This document shows positions 48,009 to 63,117 of a stretch of 64,000 nucleotides of DNA, in pieces (positions within the stretch are counted from its first letter, which is position 1; every line of letters starts with the position of its first letter). Origin of the DNA: Lepisosteus oculatus (taxonomy: Eukaryota > Chordata > Actinopteri > Semionotiformes > Lepisosteidae); assembly GCF_040954835.1 (NCBI RefSeq), contig NC_090723.1, positions 9,248,001 to 9,312,000 on the forward strand, in the 5' to 3' direction. The notes beneath the pieces are model-generated. The model made no database searches, had not been told where the DNA came from, and was given only the letters and a program-made list of their open reading frames with translations. Both the position numbers and the translations under genes were made by a program.

Positions 48009-49563
48009 CTGATCGGGCCATGTTTTCAAATGGAATTATTCTCCTTTTATTGTACCGTGTTTTACAAATAACGACCCAACGAGTATCCTATCGCGGTTTG
48101 TGTCCCCAATTTTAAACAAGAGGACAACAGATTTTATCGCGCACTTATTACAATCAGAGGTGTCTCGCTGAAACACAGCCCGCGGTTTCTATTGAAGACA
48201 TAATCAAGAACGGCTTTCGCTCTTCGACTGTCAGCCAGCTGCAGAATTGGCTGCATATTCATTTTTTATTAATCAAAATGTTTCGTATTCCGTCTGAATT
48301 TAGCGACGGGCCACAAGTGTCCTCACAAGATCGCGCAGAAGAACGAGCAGGGATAGTTCCTGAGACACAGCGTGAAGAAAGCATGGGTTCCACTCTGATC
48401 TCGGGGTGTATAAGGACCCCGCAAAATAAACGATAAATTGTACAGCCGAGAGCGTGAATACAGTCAGCATATCTGCTGCCCTTATTTTTTATTCCTCGAT
48501 ATCTCTGATTCAACAATTCCGTGGCTTTAAAACAACTGCCACCCTGCTGACACGAAATATAACCGGATATAAGGGGATACAAGAGGATTTAAAAATTATT
48601 ATTCATCTTAAAAAATCTGATAGGAAAGAAAACTGTGACAATTTAAGTTTCAGAGTTCTGATACAGGTTTGCAATGTATAAATAGGTGTTGTCCTAACCG
48701 CACACGAAGAGTATTCAGTATTCAGCAGGAAGAGTTTCATGGCTTTAGTGTTGCAAACGCCGTGTTATTTCATTCGTATTCTACCCAGGAAAACTGTGGT
48801 ACATTGTGGTTTTGCTAGAAATACAAATGGGTTTTAATTGTCTAAGTTCTTTATATGGGACGTGTCAGCTGAACATGGTCCATTGTGTTATTATTATTAA
48901 TAATTAAAACAATATTCACAATATTTTTATTATTATTATAAAATGTGTCTGGCTGATTTAAAAAAGTATAGTGTAGATGAGCGATTCGGAAGAAAGCACG
49001 CTTTCTGGCCAGGCCGTGTCCTGGCATTTATAAACATCGAAAATAGCATCTTTCCGCAGAAAATGTAGATATTTGAAAATACGTGACAAATTGATCCCGA
49101 TTGCAGTTAAAAAGAAACTTGATGAAGCCACTATTTGCTTTTATGAGTATGAACGGTGGGTATGTGTATTTATTAACATGGGCACGGCTTTCGAAAGCAT
49201 CTCCCCACTATGACAGTAGCTCCTCATAAAACAGGCGATATATGTATAGAAACCAAATGCCACTTTCTTATGTATGTAATGTAAAAATGTAAAAAAAAAA
49301 ACAGTTTTATTTTGGTGGTGTTCGGAGCAGTAAATAAGCAGAGACCGCAAAGTCAAAGGGAAAGTCTGTACTAACACCGGAATCCAAACGCGAGAGATGA
49401 GAATACCCACTATAAACACGGTCGTGATCCAGTTATGATATTGTGGTCGAGCTTTCTTTGAAACATCGGTATTTTAAAACAGTCCACAGACCGCCACGGA
49501 GGACAGGAGGCGAGGGCCGCATTTAAATAATGACTCGCGTTTTAATATCGAACCTGAGACGAA

Positions 49564-49597
49564 GATTATTATTATTAATAATAATAATTATTATTTA
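49564..49597. repeat. Short inverted ATT/AAT microsatellite
   Basis: ATT units, then AAT units, then ATT units again, giving a small self-complementary stretch. Confidence 0.85.
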
Positions 49598-50908
49598 GTT
49601 GTAGTAAGAGCACTACCACGAGTGTCTGTGACGTGCATGCTCACAAGGAGGCTCATGTGTGGATGCTCTATTTACAAAGTTGAATTTTAAGCCACTGTTC
49701 TAAAGATTTGAGTCACTAGAAAGGAATTCGGAAGCAGAACTCGGAAGGTTGCAAAGATCTCAAGCTGTTCCCCATCATATAATGTCCAATTAAACAACAT
49801 GGTCGAGGCGCTGCAGATCGTGCCAGAAGACAACGATAAGCGTGTTCTCGTCTCATCCGATGGACATAAAGAGATACATTACTGGAAAACATAAATTCGT
49901 TATATTTATTATTACGCTGAACACGACTGAAGATTTGATATGCATTTAATTGAATGAGCTCTTAAATATTCCAAATAAGTCACCGGCGGTATAAAACGCC
50001 ATATTTTGTCTCATTGAGACATCGCTAGTCCTTCTATTAAAAATGTATATATATTTTTTTGTTAGGTAGTCATTAATAACCGAGTTTTTGGATATGAACA
50101 GGACACGTCTTGGCGCAGCTTCTCAAGGACGTGAAAAATCTTTACAAATATTGTTGTTGAAATACCACCTCCCCACCCAAACCCGAAACGAAAACGCAGC
50201 TCATAGCGTGTACAACGTGCTGCTGGTTCGTGTGAAATAGAGAAAGAGAGGGAGACCCATGTTGTGATTTTGCCTTTTGAAAAAGGTACGTTTTATAGCG
50301 CAACAATCAACCAGAACAACTCTTTATCGCTTTGTGCCGCAGGTTGCTGGTTTCCCTATGGGATTTGCCGATTCCCGGTGTTGAGTTGGGTTTTTTTTTT
50401 CCCCGGGAGTATTTTAACTTGAGCAAAAGGCGCCAGCGCCCCTCCATGAGAGAGACGGGCCCCGCGCGCCCGGCTCTCCCCGCGTCGCGAGCCGTTTCTC
50501 CCTGCGCCATTTCTCCCGCAGGGCCGCCAGTCACGCCGCTCCTCTCCCTCACCTCGCTATCATTTCTCTCATCTTCAGGGATGAGGCGAGCTGAGCGCTG
50601 CCCCCCCACACTCGCCCCACACCCCCTTCCTTTTTTTATTCTCTCCCTCCCTCCCTCCTTCTCTGTCATTGACATCCAGCAGTTGGTCTGGAATACAGAG
50701 CCGACAGCCGGCACCGATTCACGCACGACGTAAACTTTTGACCCCTCAACTTTTTGACCCCTGCAGCTCGAACGTCGGTCTAACAAGACTAGATTCACCT
50801 ACCCTCTCTCAGGGACAAAAACGACAAAAGGGCAAGAGAGCAGCGCCGCGCAACGTGTCGCAAACACCGCCATGAGTTGGTATTAATTTTTTTTTACATG
50901 GTACGAGC

Positions 50909-50929
50909 CTTTAATCTTTAATCTTTAAT
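50909..50929. repeat. CTTTAAT threefold tandem repeat
   Basis: Three perfect 7-base copies followed by CCCGGG. The third copy creates TAATCCC, a K50-type homeodomain (Otx/Pitx) core. Confidence 0.85.
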
Positions 50930-53900
50930 CCCGGGATCGTAATGGTCGTCCTCAGGTTCAATTTATCTCCGCCTCTACTGCAAACGACCGAAGACGTTCC
51001 GAACGAATTTGCTTTCGAGTGGTTCTGGGGCTCTGATCGGAACTCGCTGCCCTATTCTGAAATGTCCTTCCTCCCGGGCTGTGGGCATGCCGGAACCCCA
51101 CTTTTAAACGGGGGTGAGATCGTGACACGGTCCCCGCTGGCCGCCCGGGAAGCTCTCTAAGGAGGCCGGCGGCAAGCGGCCATAATCCCAGCCTGCAGAC
51201 TGCGCTCCGGGGCGAGTACGCGCATCTGTGGACTTGGTCTAAAGCGGACTCTGCTGGCGGGAGTAAGGCGTTACATCTCCAGAAATTATTACTACACCAT
51301 CTCCGCCGCTGCCTAGATCTCAGAAGTTTGCAACTTTTATTATGCGTTCGTTTGATTCTTGATTTTGATATATATACAGCCCTGGGCAAAGTATCGCCCG
51401 CCTGACAGCGCCGAGCTCACCTTAATACCAACCGAAATACATCAGATGATGTGCCCTTCCTCGCATACCTACGGTAGACTGTGCTCCAGAAATATGGTAT
51501 GCACCGTGGTAAAAATACACGCACATGTTTTACTGCACTGGAAAGATACAAAGGCCATGTCCCTCTTGCGAGGCAGGATATTTCCAGAAAAGTGGACCAC
51601 CACCACGATAGTACCACCTCTGCCCCCCTAGAATAATCGCGTGGGTAGTGTAGGGCACCGGAGAAAAACTCCCCCATGACCCCGCTTATTTCTAAACCCA
51701 GTCCGGTTGAAAACGAGATGGGAGCGGGGGGGTGCTCGGAGGAAGGTGGCATCATGGGACACCTGAAAAGTTCGGGCAGAAGTGTGGGACTTGAACAGCG
51801 GCCGTGAACTTTGCGACCCCGACCAGCTGACCCGCTAGCTCGTGCCATGTGGTCAGCCTCGGCGGCGTCTCAAACCCGCGTCTTCCGTGCTGCACGCGCG
51901 CCTGCAGCCTGATTGAATTAATTCTCGATCGTAACAATAATGTGCCTTGGGTTTGGGGATGCAATAATGAAGTAGTATAGTACAGTACTGCTAACAGTAA
52001 TGATCTTGTGTTAAAACAACCGACTTAAGGGAAATGTCGAGGACTTTCTAACAACTCTGCATTTTATAATAATTCCTAATAATTTTTAATATAATTAAAG
52101 ACGTGACAAATACATGACGTATTTGTGCAGAATTACAATTATATTTCAGATCATATACTCCCTCCATATAAAGCGTGCGAAAGTCGGCTTACTTTTGTTG
52201 TTTTGGACATTTGGAATTCTAAAATTGTATGTGCTCGACTTCTTTTTTTTTATTAAGATCACGAGACAGATTGGTCAAGTATTTGCTTGGTACGAATTTG
52301 GTCTGAAGGGTAATTAATTAGGTGAGCGGTTTTTACATTTCTATGTGCTTCAACTTAGAAATGAAGAATCCCCCCATTGAATTATTTTACATGAACGAAT
52401 GCGTTGATGGATTCCCATAGTTCACACGATTTCCTTATTCAGCAGAGTACGGATATATCAGGACTTTACGATGCATTTTTAAAAATAATATAAGGAAAAA
52501 ACGGAAAAGAGAGGATGAAAACTGGAGCTTTGCCGTTTATGACGCGATTCTGGGCGGTGTTTTAAAATCTCACGAGTCCTCCCGGCCGGACTGGCGGAGA
52601 AAGGGAGAGGGCCGTAAAATAAAAAGTAAAGGTCCGTATCGCCTCGAAAAATATTACACGGAAAGACAATAGGAACGGCCTGATTTTGTAGGATAAACTC
52701 CGGAGTGTTGCGGATTCTGCGCCTCCAGTATAGAAACCGCTACCGCACCAGTCTGCTGACCTTCCGATGATCCCCTTCTCCATGAATTATTGATGAGATA
52801 TGCGCACAGATTACCCCTATCAATATGCAAAACACATTATACTGTTAAAATGGCAATTTAATCGTTTAGAATCCTTGCGCTGCAGTGTTTTCAAACCGAT
52901 GTGAAGAAGGCTCTCCTGTTAGTTGGTTGTTTTGCGGATATCGCTGTTCTGCAACTTATGAATGGGGCTATAACATGGGGTGGTGGTGGGGGGGTCTTCA
53001 TTAATATAGAAGTTAACGATTTTATCGTTTCTCTCGTTTCACCGAAAGCTTCGAGCCTCAACCCCGTGCAAGATAACGAATTACAGTTTTTTTTTAAATT
53101 GTGTTTTATAACTTACAAAGCAAACCTTTAAAAATAATTGCGACTTATATTTTCAGATATATTGACAAAAACCCACCACAAAACATCACATATCCCTTCT
53201 GAGCTATTTGGCTCGACTTCATAAATTAAACTGCAACCAAAGGCGGTTACTGCAATTTGAGAACAGGAGTCTTTCAATACTAACTTCTTAAGTCCTCCGT
53301 AGCAATTATTCTGTTCTTTTAGCGCCTAAACCTCTGCCTTTTTCAATAAGTATTGCATTGCACAGTGAATATAACTATACCATACGCCCCAGCCTCGCCC
53401 AGACAAACACACACACCTTACAGTTAAAAGCAGCTTACTCACCTACACACCTAAACCTTTACACACTCGCTAACACGTCTCGTGTTCAAACGTTCAGGAA
53501 GCCAGGGCCTTATATGGCTTTGAGGCAGGATCTGCGCTTTTCGAAAACACGGGTTTGCGAGCCACGAGGACGGCATTTTTTAAAAGGGGAAAAAAAATGT
53601 GTTAAAATCAGAAGTTTCTTCGAACGAGAAACCCCAGTCCGCGTTAACTGTACCGTTCAGAACAGGAAGGCAGTTCGGAACGGGATGGGATCTCTCGCTC
53701 TTCATCGTGCTCCGAGCGTCGCTTTCCTGTTTACTCCCCTGAAACTTCCTCACTCGATCAGACAGCAGAAAGAGGGGAAAAAGAAAAAAAAAAACCAGAT
53801 TGCCAACTTCAGGGCCCGATAAAATAAGAAGGAACTGCAAACGACACCGGAAACCGAGAGGACGAGTTCACACTGCTGGTTATGAACTACAGCAACACGT

Positions 53901-56900
53901 AGCGTCTTGAGAGCGGTCCACAACTGTAACATCACCAGGTTCCGAATAAACAATTCGGTGATGTCGGATTCTTGACTTTTTCAACATAGGGTATTAACCA
54001 CGAAATAACAAACTCTTGAAACACACCGGTAATGTAATTTTAGTGAGATGGGTTTTAAAATAGGAACGTAGCTGTGGAAGCACCGTTTATAGCAGCCTAC
54101 CGCGGAACATGAGGTCGAAAATAAATCTCAGTTGAGCTTCTTGAGTTACCTGAAGTAAAAATAAGCGTAAAAGGTAGATATATTTTACAAGTATTTTCTT
54201 CTGTTTTCTCCGATCTGTATTCAGTGTCTTCAAAACGGTCCTAAATACGGACTCCCCTTTCTCGCTCTGTAACTTAATTTGGCCAAGGAACTATAAATGG
54301 ATAAATTATCACTAAAATAAAGTTGGGTTTAAGTGACACATTAGTAAGGAGATCTATCAGATTAAATATATTTGTGAAGAAATAGAGCAGTGACCGTTTA
54401 CTTAAATATGCAAGAGTATCTTCACATGTAATATTAGATTTCTGTGGATGTTATTCACATAACTAACGTTTATGAGATTTGGAAACAAACACACTAAGGA
54501 ATTAACATATGTCTTATTTTGAGTTAATTAGTGTTCCACAAAATACTATAAGCGGTCATGGATCCGGTGGCTGTTTTTTTATTATGCGGCTGAGTCTACA
54601 GTTTAACACCTGCATTATTGTTGAGCTGAGTCTATAGAGACGGTACTATACAACAGGCCGGCTTTTCCCAATACGTCTAAAATTCGAGACACTGAAAGTT
54701 TTTCATCTTAGGTAATCGCGATGTTTTGTGCCTCTCAATACCTGTGCGCATTAAAATCACCACCATTTTGCATGTGAACTAAAATCAGAAAGAATATTAC
54801 ATGTTGTGTTTTTTTGTGTGAATCTGCTGATTAAAACTTTCATGCAGTGGCGTACGTTGCGGCGGGTGAAGTTTGTACTTGTAGAGTTCTTTCATCTGTT
54901 TCAAACACATTTGAGAACAAAACCGCTGGAGAGCAGCAGACGAATTCGGTGACGAATGGCCTAGAACCGAACTAAACCATATACTAGAACACGAATCGTT
55001 AGACACACTCGCTGCTGTGCTGTAGGAAGTTCGTCTGAGAGTGGGAACAATGCGCTTCATCCGGAATATATTTTTTTAATTTGTTTGAGAGGAAATTAGC
55101 TATTTGGACATTTTGGAGACAATTGCAGCAGTGACGAATAAAATACTTGTTTGAGAATGATTTGAGCTGAAAGGGTGTACCGTTAAAATACTTCCTAAAT
55201 AAATTACGCCACATTTTCGAATACCGCCACACGCCGGCTGCTCAGATCCTCTCGCCCAAGCGCTTTTCGGCCAGTCTTTGGCTCAGGTATCTGGCCTGTT
55301 AAAAATGATCCACGTATGGATTTGGATTCCTGCGTCGGTGTGTGTACATATATACTGGTTTTGTAGAAATTCAATTCAATGCTAAGGACTTCGAGTGTAA
55401 CAGGGACTGGCTGTTGCTGAGATTAATGAAGATTGGCTTCAAACTTCGTACAGTTTTCTATTCTAACTCAGAAATTGATTTAATGGGGCCATATCTAGGA
55501 TTATGAACAAATTACAAAGAAGTTAGGAAACAACGCTAGTCCGTTGCAATAGAAGAAAAAAAACGACAATTAGGCGCTGTCCCTAACACTTCTGCCTACA
55601 ATAGAAGTTACACGTACAGTATGATCCACAAATTATTACACAGATCAAAAATACTGTCCGAAATTGTCCACGATTAAAAAAAATAGACATTTCTGTTTTG
55701 TCTTGGCTCAAGAGGGAGACTTGCCGTCAGCACACCTTTTTGTGTTGCGTTTGGTAGATATGATAATATGGACTTTTATATACAAATGTTTTATGACGGT
55801 TTAAAACTTACATTGTGTACTTATAAACGACGAATCTCCCTGTCCATTATGAACGATTAGTTTATTTTTTACCTGTAGCTGGTGCATAAAAAAACAGCTC
55901 CTTATCAGTCCAGTGTTTAAGCCTGTTACTCTAGGTTAAAAAATGATTCATTTCCAAACCGCGTCTAACAATCCCAGTCTGCAGATGTATAAGTCAATGT
56001 GTTTTCTATTTTGCTACTCGTTTGACCTCGAAATTACAGATAAATTACGGGATCATTTCAGGGAAAGAAGTAGCGTCACAGAGAAAACTACTGCGACACG
56101 AAATTAGAGCCACACACTTGAAAATATCCTGCAAAGAATACGATTCGCCCATAGCGAGCAAGGTAACATTATCAGAGACACGTTTCATGGAGCACAATGA
56201 GAAAGCTAAGTGAACTCTTGTAAACATTCTGTAGCATTTGGAATTATTTCAGATTACAACATTGTATTTTACCCTTCCACAAATCATTCGTGTCTTTATT
56301 CAACGCTACTGAGAGACAAAAGACGCTGGCGAGAAGACAGCCATAAAACCTAAGCAGAACTTCTACTGTGCTGGCGACGTCGCCGCAAATGGTGGACTGC
56401 TCTTTTATAAAAATGTTTAGATATATGTATACATATTCTGCATACGTAGTCTACATTAACTTAAGTGCCTTAAACATACAAAAGTCCTGGGACTAAACAA
56501 CACTCAAAAAATTCAACCGGAGTATAGCATAACTGTCTATCAGTAATGACACCACAATTACAGAGACCCCCCCCATACACCCACCCCCACCCTCCCCTCG
56601 CCAGCCCAGAAACCAGCCACCAGCCAATATAGACAGTATAGCAACTGGACTTACTTGGAGCTGAAACAGTCTTCTTTCTGTCTGGGTGTTTTTTTTAGCC
56701 AAAAAGACCCGGGTAAAACACAAGAGCTGAGACTGCGGCGCAGCGCCCAGAGCAAACCGCGGGTACAGAAGTCGCTCGGAAAAGTGTTCACACGTTACTG
56801 ACCTGCTTTAGAATCCCTTCGAAGCAGTTAAACCGTCACTTACATTCTAGAATGTGAAATATATAGTACATTGTCAACTCCCCAAAACCATAAAACTAAC

Positions 56901-56911
56901 TTTATGGACCC

Positions 56912-57017
56912 CACGTGACTTTTCAGAGCCAGTGAGGGGTATCTGTCTGTGGCCTGGGCGATTTTTACGATCTAACTTCTAGATAAAAACCCTCATCCGT
57001 TTGACATGCAAATGTCA
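56912..57017. promoter_or_regulatory. E-box and POU octamer element
   Basis: CACGTG at 56912-56917 is followed by a perfect octamer ATGCAAAT at 57006-57013 inside the dyad TGACAT-GCAA-ATGTCA (57002-57017). The element lies 1.7 kb downstream of the Hoxb5 stop. Function is inferred. Confidence 0.45.
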
Positions 57018-57860
57018 TAGCTACTTTTGGTATACTTTGGCAAAGGGTACAGCAAAATTTCAAAACGCGGGGAGGCAGAGAAGGGCAGATGGTTACATTT
57101 GGCTTGAGAGCGCCTCCACTCCACCCCGAGCTCTCAAAAGAAATGTGGGAAGTATCTCAACAGTGAGGGATTAATTGGTAAGTTTACAAGTTCAAAGTTT
57201 GCTTATTAAAAAGAAAGTAAGCTAGAGAGCGCGGGAGAGTGTCCTTTTTTACCGAGAGAGACGCATTGATAATGGCTGGGCTGTATGCAGTCCGGGTTCT
57301 TTTAATTGTCGGATCTCAGAGTGGAAAACTGAGAAAATGGTTTAATCGTGATGTTTAGGAGAGACCGGTTGATCATCCTCTAACTTTGCCAAGTTTTTCT
57401 CATCCCCCCGCCCAAACGCAGGAACTTGCTTTTGAATTGTCGTAACTTGGTTCAGTTTGGTACAGATTAATATCGTTTCACTCGCCACCGGACACAGAAG
57501 CACAGTGGAATTCTGGACCCGTCGACTGACCTCGCACGAGCAAAAAAAAAAAAAAGACGGATTGGATTTAAATTTGCCTTTTAAAAAGATCTGTCCGTTT
57601 CTTTGAGTTGAATTTGCTTTTGGAAGAGACATTTTCCGCGCGATATGTTAGGTGTAAGCTGCACTAAAAACAACCTGCTTTGTAGCGTTTCCAAGACAGT
57701 GTGCAGAGAGAAAAATAAGATTGAATCGGAGCCACAACGCTTAATTTGATAACGCAATAAGGGGTTCAGTGCAGATTCTGTTTCTGGAGCGATTTTGATG
57801 CCGTTTCGTGGGACACTGGAGGCCGATTCAGACATGAAATCAATGCTTAGACCCACTGGC

Positions 57861-58725
57861 TCTGAATAAGAGAAACTTTATTGTTTTTTTTACTTCAAGT
57901 TAAGCTACAAACAAATACAAAAAGCTTATTGGCAAAATGCTTACAGGCAGTCAGACATGACAGTTGCCATTTTTTCCACAAAACGTTTGTCATTCACTCT
58001 GCCCACTACAAACAAGCTATTGGTCACAGTAACATGTCTAGTATGTACATCTTCTCTGGAGCGTATGAATGATACAATAATATACAATTACCATTTCGAA
58101 TAGAATTATACACACTTAATGAACGGAGACAGAAATTTAGAATGCAATGTACATTTCTTCTTTTTAAACAAAATAAAGTAAAATCTGAAGACATGACAAA
58201 ATAATAAAATAACACAAAAAGTAACAGAGCAAAGACTTTTGCAAATGTTTTGCAAGAGCCACGAGCGTCTATGTTTTTTTTTTTTACTGGGGCAGAGGAG
58301 ATTCTAGATTGTAAACTTAAAACTATACAGCTGTTACAGATTGTAAATAAGTTATAACATTTAGGAGCTCACAGGAAACATGCTAACTTTCAAGAAAGCA
58401 TCAACAATGCACTTAACACCGAAAACGATATTTATAACAATAACAACGGGCATTGGAGAGCATATTTTTTCCCTTTTCAAATAAAAAAAAACGTCATTTA
58501 AAAAACAACAAAAACAAAAAAACGACAACAACAGATAAACACAAGTTTGTGTTAGCAGTACCACAGTAGATTTTTTTTTATAGTTGTCTTAAACACCAAC
58601 AACATGCGGAGAAGATGCCTCTCTGTACAGTACTCCGGATTCAGAATAGTGTTATTCGTATTTATTTTTTTATTTTCATTTTTCCCCTCCTCCAACATTT
58701 TAATTTATATTTCTTAAAACGCACA
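57861..58725 (-). other. hoxb5: Hoxb5 3' UTR with poly(A) signal
   Basis: A minus-strand AATAAA at 57877-57882 lies about 845 bases after the Hoxb5 stop, giving a 3' UTR near the length seen in other vertebrates. The sequence is AT-rich throughout. Confidence 0.6.
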
Positions 58726-59704
<979 letters not shown>

Positions 59705-60302
59705 CATGACTAATATGGAGTTTCCGCATCCAGGGGAATATTTGCGGCGCCTGCCCCTCGACCGCCGCTGTCGCGGAGGTTGCGGCAGCCTCTTGCTGTT
59801 GCTGTGTCCGGGGAATGGGGTTGCTGGCTCTGTGGGTGCCTTCTTCGGTCTCAGAAGAGGCGCTGGTCTCGTCTAGCTCTGTGAAATGTGTACTGCTGCT
59901 GCTGCTGCTGTTGTTGGTGGTGAGGTTATTGCTGGCCGCGCTGGCGGTCTGATCGGAAGGGGACGAGGAGCTTTTGGGTCCGAGCGTCTCGCTGTTGGAG
60001 CAGGGCAGAGACTCGGGAGGCGACAGCGAGCAGCTCGACGGCTGCCGGAACCTCGTCTCCGGGGCTGGAGACGGAAAACCACGGGAGTTATCTCCAACAG
60101 CCCCAAAGTGGCTGGAGGAGGCTGAGCGATTGACGCTTAGGTCCATTCCATTGTAGTTGTAACCGTATGAGCCCGAATGCATGGTGCCGGGGTCCCTGTA
60201 CGAACCGTTCATAGCGCTGCTGCTGGTTCCATAATTTAGTATCTGATAGTCGGGGCCATTTGGGTAGCGCCCTGAGAACGAGTTTACAAAGTAAGAGCTC
60301 AT
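59705..60302 (-). CDS. hoxb5: Hoxb5 exon 1 (hexapeptide)
   Basis: First coding exon. ATG is at 60302-60300, giving [20 protein letters not shown], the Hox5 N-terminus. [17 protein letters not shown] at 44-60 and SSHFGAVG at 63-70 are HoxB5 blocks. The hexapeptide IFPWM is at 188-192, before RKLHISH. A serine/asparagine-rich insert ([13 protein letters not shown], about 128-140) and a QQQQ run near 167-170 lengthen it compared with tetrapods. The exon ends with one base of a split Asp codon. CACGTG lies 154 bases upstream. Confidence 0.97.
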
Positions 60303-62529
60303 TTAGGTTATTTTAGAGGGCTTGATTTGTAGATCTTGGTCGTTATAACGCTGTGCTTCACGATTTATGATGTATTAATGAATTATAGCAATGCACTGTA
60401 CTTCGTTTTTGCTATGTATGCGGCCAAATATGGGGGTGGGGGTGCGGTGGGGAATCACGTGCTTTTGTTGACCAGTCGTAAATTCTCACTGATGACTTCA
60501 AGAGGTAATTCATGCGCTATGGTTACAAATGATGACGAGATGAGAATCGTTAGGCTGAAGTCAGTGCGCCTCCCAATCGCTGGGTTGTGCAGCGTGCTGG
60601 CAGAGAGCGTCACCTACTGGGAATATAATTTATTGCACAGAAGGAGGATCCCTGTTCACTTTCTTATTTCGCTTTTATCTTTCTCTGATAACAATAATCA
60701 TAATAATGATTTATTAGCGCCCTTGTCTTTCTTGTTGGTGCTTAAAATTCAAATGAATTTAGATTTATTTTGCTGCTTTATACAGATAACATAATAATAC
60801 AAATACTAATAATAATACTACTAATAATAATAAAAGACATATTGCATGAATAAGATTGTATTTTACAGAAAATTCGCCGTGAAGTGGTAAATGAATTGCA
60901 AAAGTAGGAAAGTCACAGTCATATTAAAATCAAGTTTAAAACCATATTGCTGTGAAAACGGGTTTATTTTTAAGATGAGATTAAAAATAAGTTGTTTTAA
61001 ACGGTGGTGCATCAGCAGCCGCATTAATAGCCGGTCTCAAAATAAATTTAAAAAAAAAACAGAAGCTAAGAATCATAGACACGTTGAAATATTCACCTCT
61101 ATATTTGTCGTTATGCCCATCTCAAAGACTCCCCATTTTAATTTTAAGGTCGTGTATGTAGGGACGCGAGAAAAAATAGTTATTTCTGCTTTTTAGTCGC
61201 TATGCTCAAACTACTCCTACTTTCTCCTTTTGCAAGCCGTGAGCTTTCGTCCTTTTACCCCTGTACGGGTGATCTTTCGTGTTTTCAATCTGTCCGGCGT
61301 TCGCCTTCATCGTTAACGCGCAGTGCTTGTGAAGAAAGTCCTGTGATACAGCTGTAAAAAACAGTTTCTGAGTTCTAAAACCGTGGTCGTGTCGGACACT
61401 TCCAACGGAAAATCCTATATCAGGCGGATATAATCCTATATCCTACGTTACATACGTAGGAGTTTGTCGGTGTAAAGCATCCTACAAACGCTTCGAAATA
61501 AAAAAAAGTTAGGCTGAGTGATTAGCACATTTTTTGTTTATTAAAAACGAGGAAAGAATGCCGCTATTTGTGGTCTGTTGACTTTGACAGTCTTATATAC
61601 ATAAAGGCATTCACAAATACTATATAGATTTGTACTCATAACGTGTGCAACAGCTTCGACGCGCTTACTGTAAGTAAGGAACTGTTTTCGTACATTTGAG
61701 GTCCGTGTTCATGTGGCATGTTGGAAAAAAAATATATAGTGTATCACCTTCCTGGAAAATACATAAATTACATCATGTGCCCAAGTTAATGAATCCAACG
61801 AATCTCGTGCAATCGAAAAACGCCTGCATTATAATTATTTTTATTAAAAGCAAAAGGCGTGCTCTGGAAAAAAAAAATTCTCAAAGGGGGTTAAAAAAAT
61901 CTAAAAGCAATCAACTCAATAAAAGAAAACTATTCCTTTATCCGTCGGGCGCTCGTGGTGGGGGGGGGAAGGGGGCGCGCGGCTACTTTCGTGTAGGGAG
62001 AAGGCCGGCAGTGATGGGGTCACTTTCCCTTTCAGCCTGGAAAACAGTTCCTCCAGCCGCTGCCCTGCTGGCACACGCCGCCCCCCCAAGTCTCCTGCCT
62101 CCAGACTCCCCTCAACACCGAACCCCGACTCCGGCTCAGGGCCGCCGGCGGGGCTCCGCTCTGGCTCGGGGCTGGCCGAGATGCGAGGCGAAGTCAGGGA
62201 AATTAGGTCAATTAGCGTTTTTTTAAAAAAAAAGTTCACATTTCACCTCGGGATCACGCACACGAGAACTGAAAATACAGTCCGTATTTTCACGGCGTGT
62301 GAAATAGCACAGCTCCGTTTTACACTCGCGAGTCGCCGGCTTATTTCAGATTTCGAGTGGTCGACAAGACGAGCGAGTTTTGTTTTTCGCCCCCACCCAC
62401 CCCTGCTGCTAAGGGGGTTGAAATATTCGGGTTTTGCCACAGGTATGACACGAATGCACTTTAAAAACAGACGGACTTCAAAAGACTTAATTATGTAGAT
62501 GAGATTTGGAGCAAACAGAGAGGAACAAG
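60303..62529. other. Hoxb5-Hoxb6 spacer
   Basis: The short spacer (2.8 kb including the Hoxb6 3' UTR) holds the Hoxb5 promoter E-box, an AT-rich stretch with imperfect AAT/ATT repeats at 60780-60830 and a GC-rich patch at 61940-62180. No gene was recognised. Confidence 0.6.
60456..60461. promoter_or_regulatory. hoxb5: E-box at Hoxb5 promoter
   Basis: CACGTG in the context GGAATCACGTGCTTTT, 154 bases upstream of the Hoxb5 ATG and beside a G-rich run. Function is inferred. Confidence 0.5.
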
Positions 62530-63117
62530 TTGAGGCATAATTATTTTTTATTGAATGATTTCGCCATTAGATACCCTTTGTGACAAAACTACAAACACAA
62601 CCACGTACAAAATTAATAAAATAGAAACTTTTGAGCCAGCCTAGGTAGTTCTATTTTTCTCAGTAGATTTATTTTTGTCCCTTAAACTATAAAACAACTC
62701 ACACAGACCGCGGGCATTTAACTTACAAAAGAAATACATAACTCAACCGTGCACGGAACTATTATCTTCTTTTTATACAGAGTTTAAATATGAACACGAC
62801 TATGACAATTATTTCAAACAGCTTCCTTAAACATAGTCATTGAAGTCACTGAGGCAAATGTTAAACTGAGGAGTTGGCAACCAACAAAACAAGTAGACCG
62901 GTTTTCCGCAAAACGGGAAAATATCAAATAAAAGCCAAGAACAATATCGAGTCAAAAGGAGACGTTAGGTGAAATTCTGGAATGCTACAACGAATTTACT
63001 CAACACGTTTTTCACTGGTGGAAATCTGGAAGGAAGTGTAAATTAAAAAAAATACAAGTCTTTATATTTCATAATTAGAATAGCGCGGAATCCGCGTTTA
63101 TCTTCATTGTCTGTTGA
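62530..63117 (-). other. hoxb6: Hoxb6 3' UTR with poly(A) signal
   Basis: A minus-strand AATAAA at 62547-62552 lies about 565 bases after the Hoxb6 stop. The sequence between is AT-rich and without coding potential. Confidence 0.55.

Larger units (their letters stand above)
43969..57860. other. mir-10a to Hoxb5 spacer
   Basis: Non-coding, 13.9 kb. It holds an AAT array, a C-rich tract (46010-46098), two DR5 retinoic-acid response elements (47162-47178 and 47992-48008), a CpG-rich stretch at 50440-50560 and a threefold CTTTAAT repeat (50909-50929). An E-box (56912-56917) and an octamer inside a dyad (57002-57017) lie toward Hoxb5. No coding sequence was recognised. Confidence 0.65.

Noticed and set aside
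50332..50798. Overlapping frames in a CpG-rich stretch
   Set aside because: Neither strand gives a recognisable protein; high GC content reduces stops.
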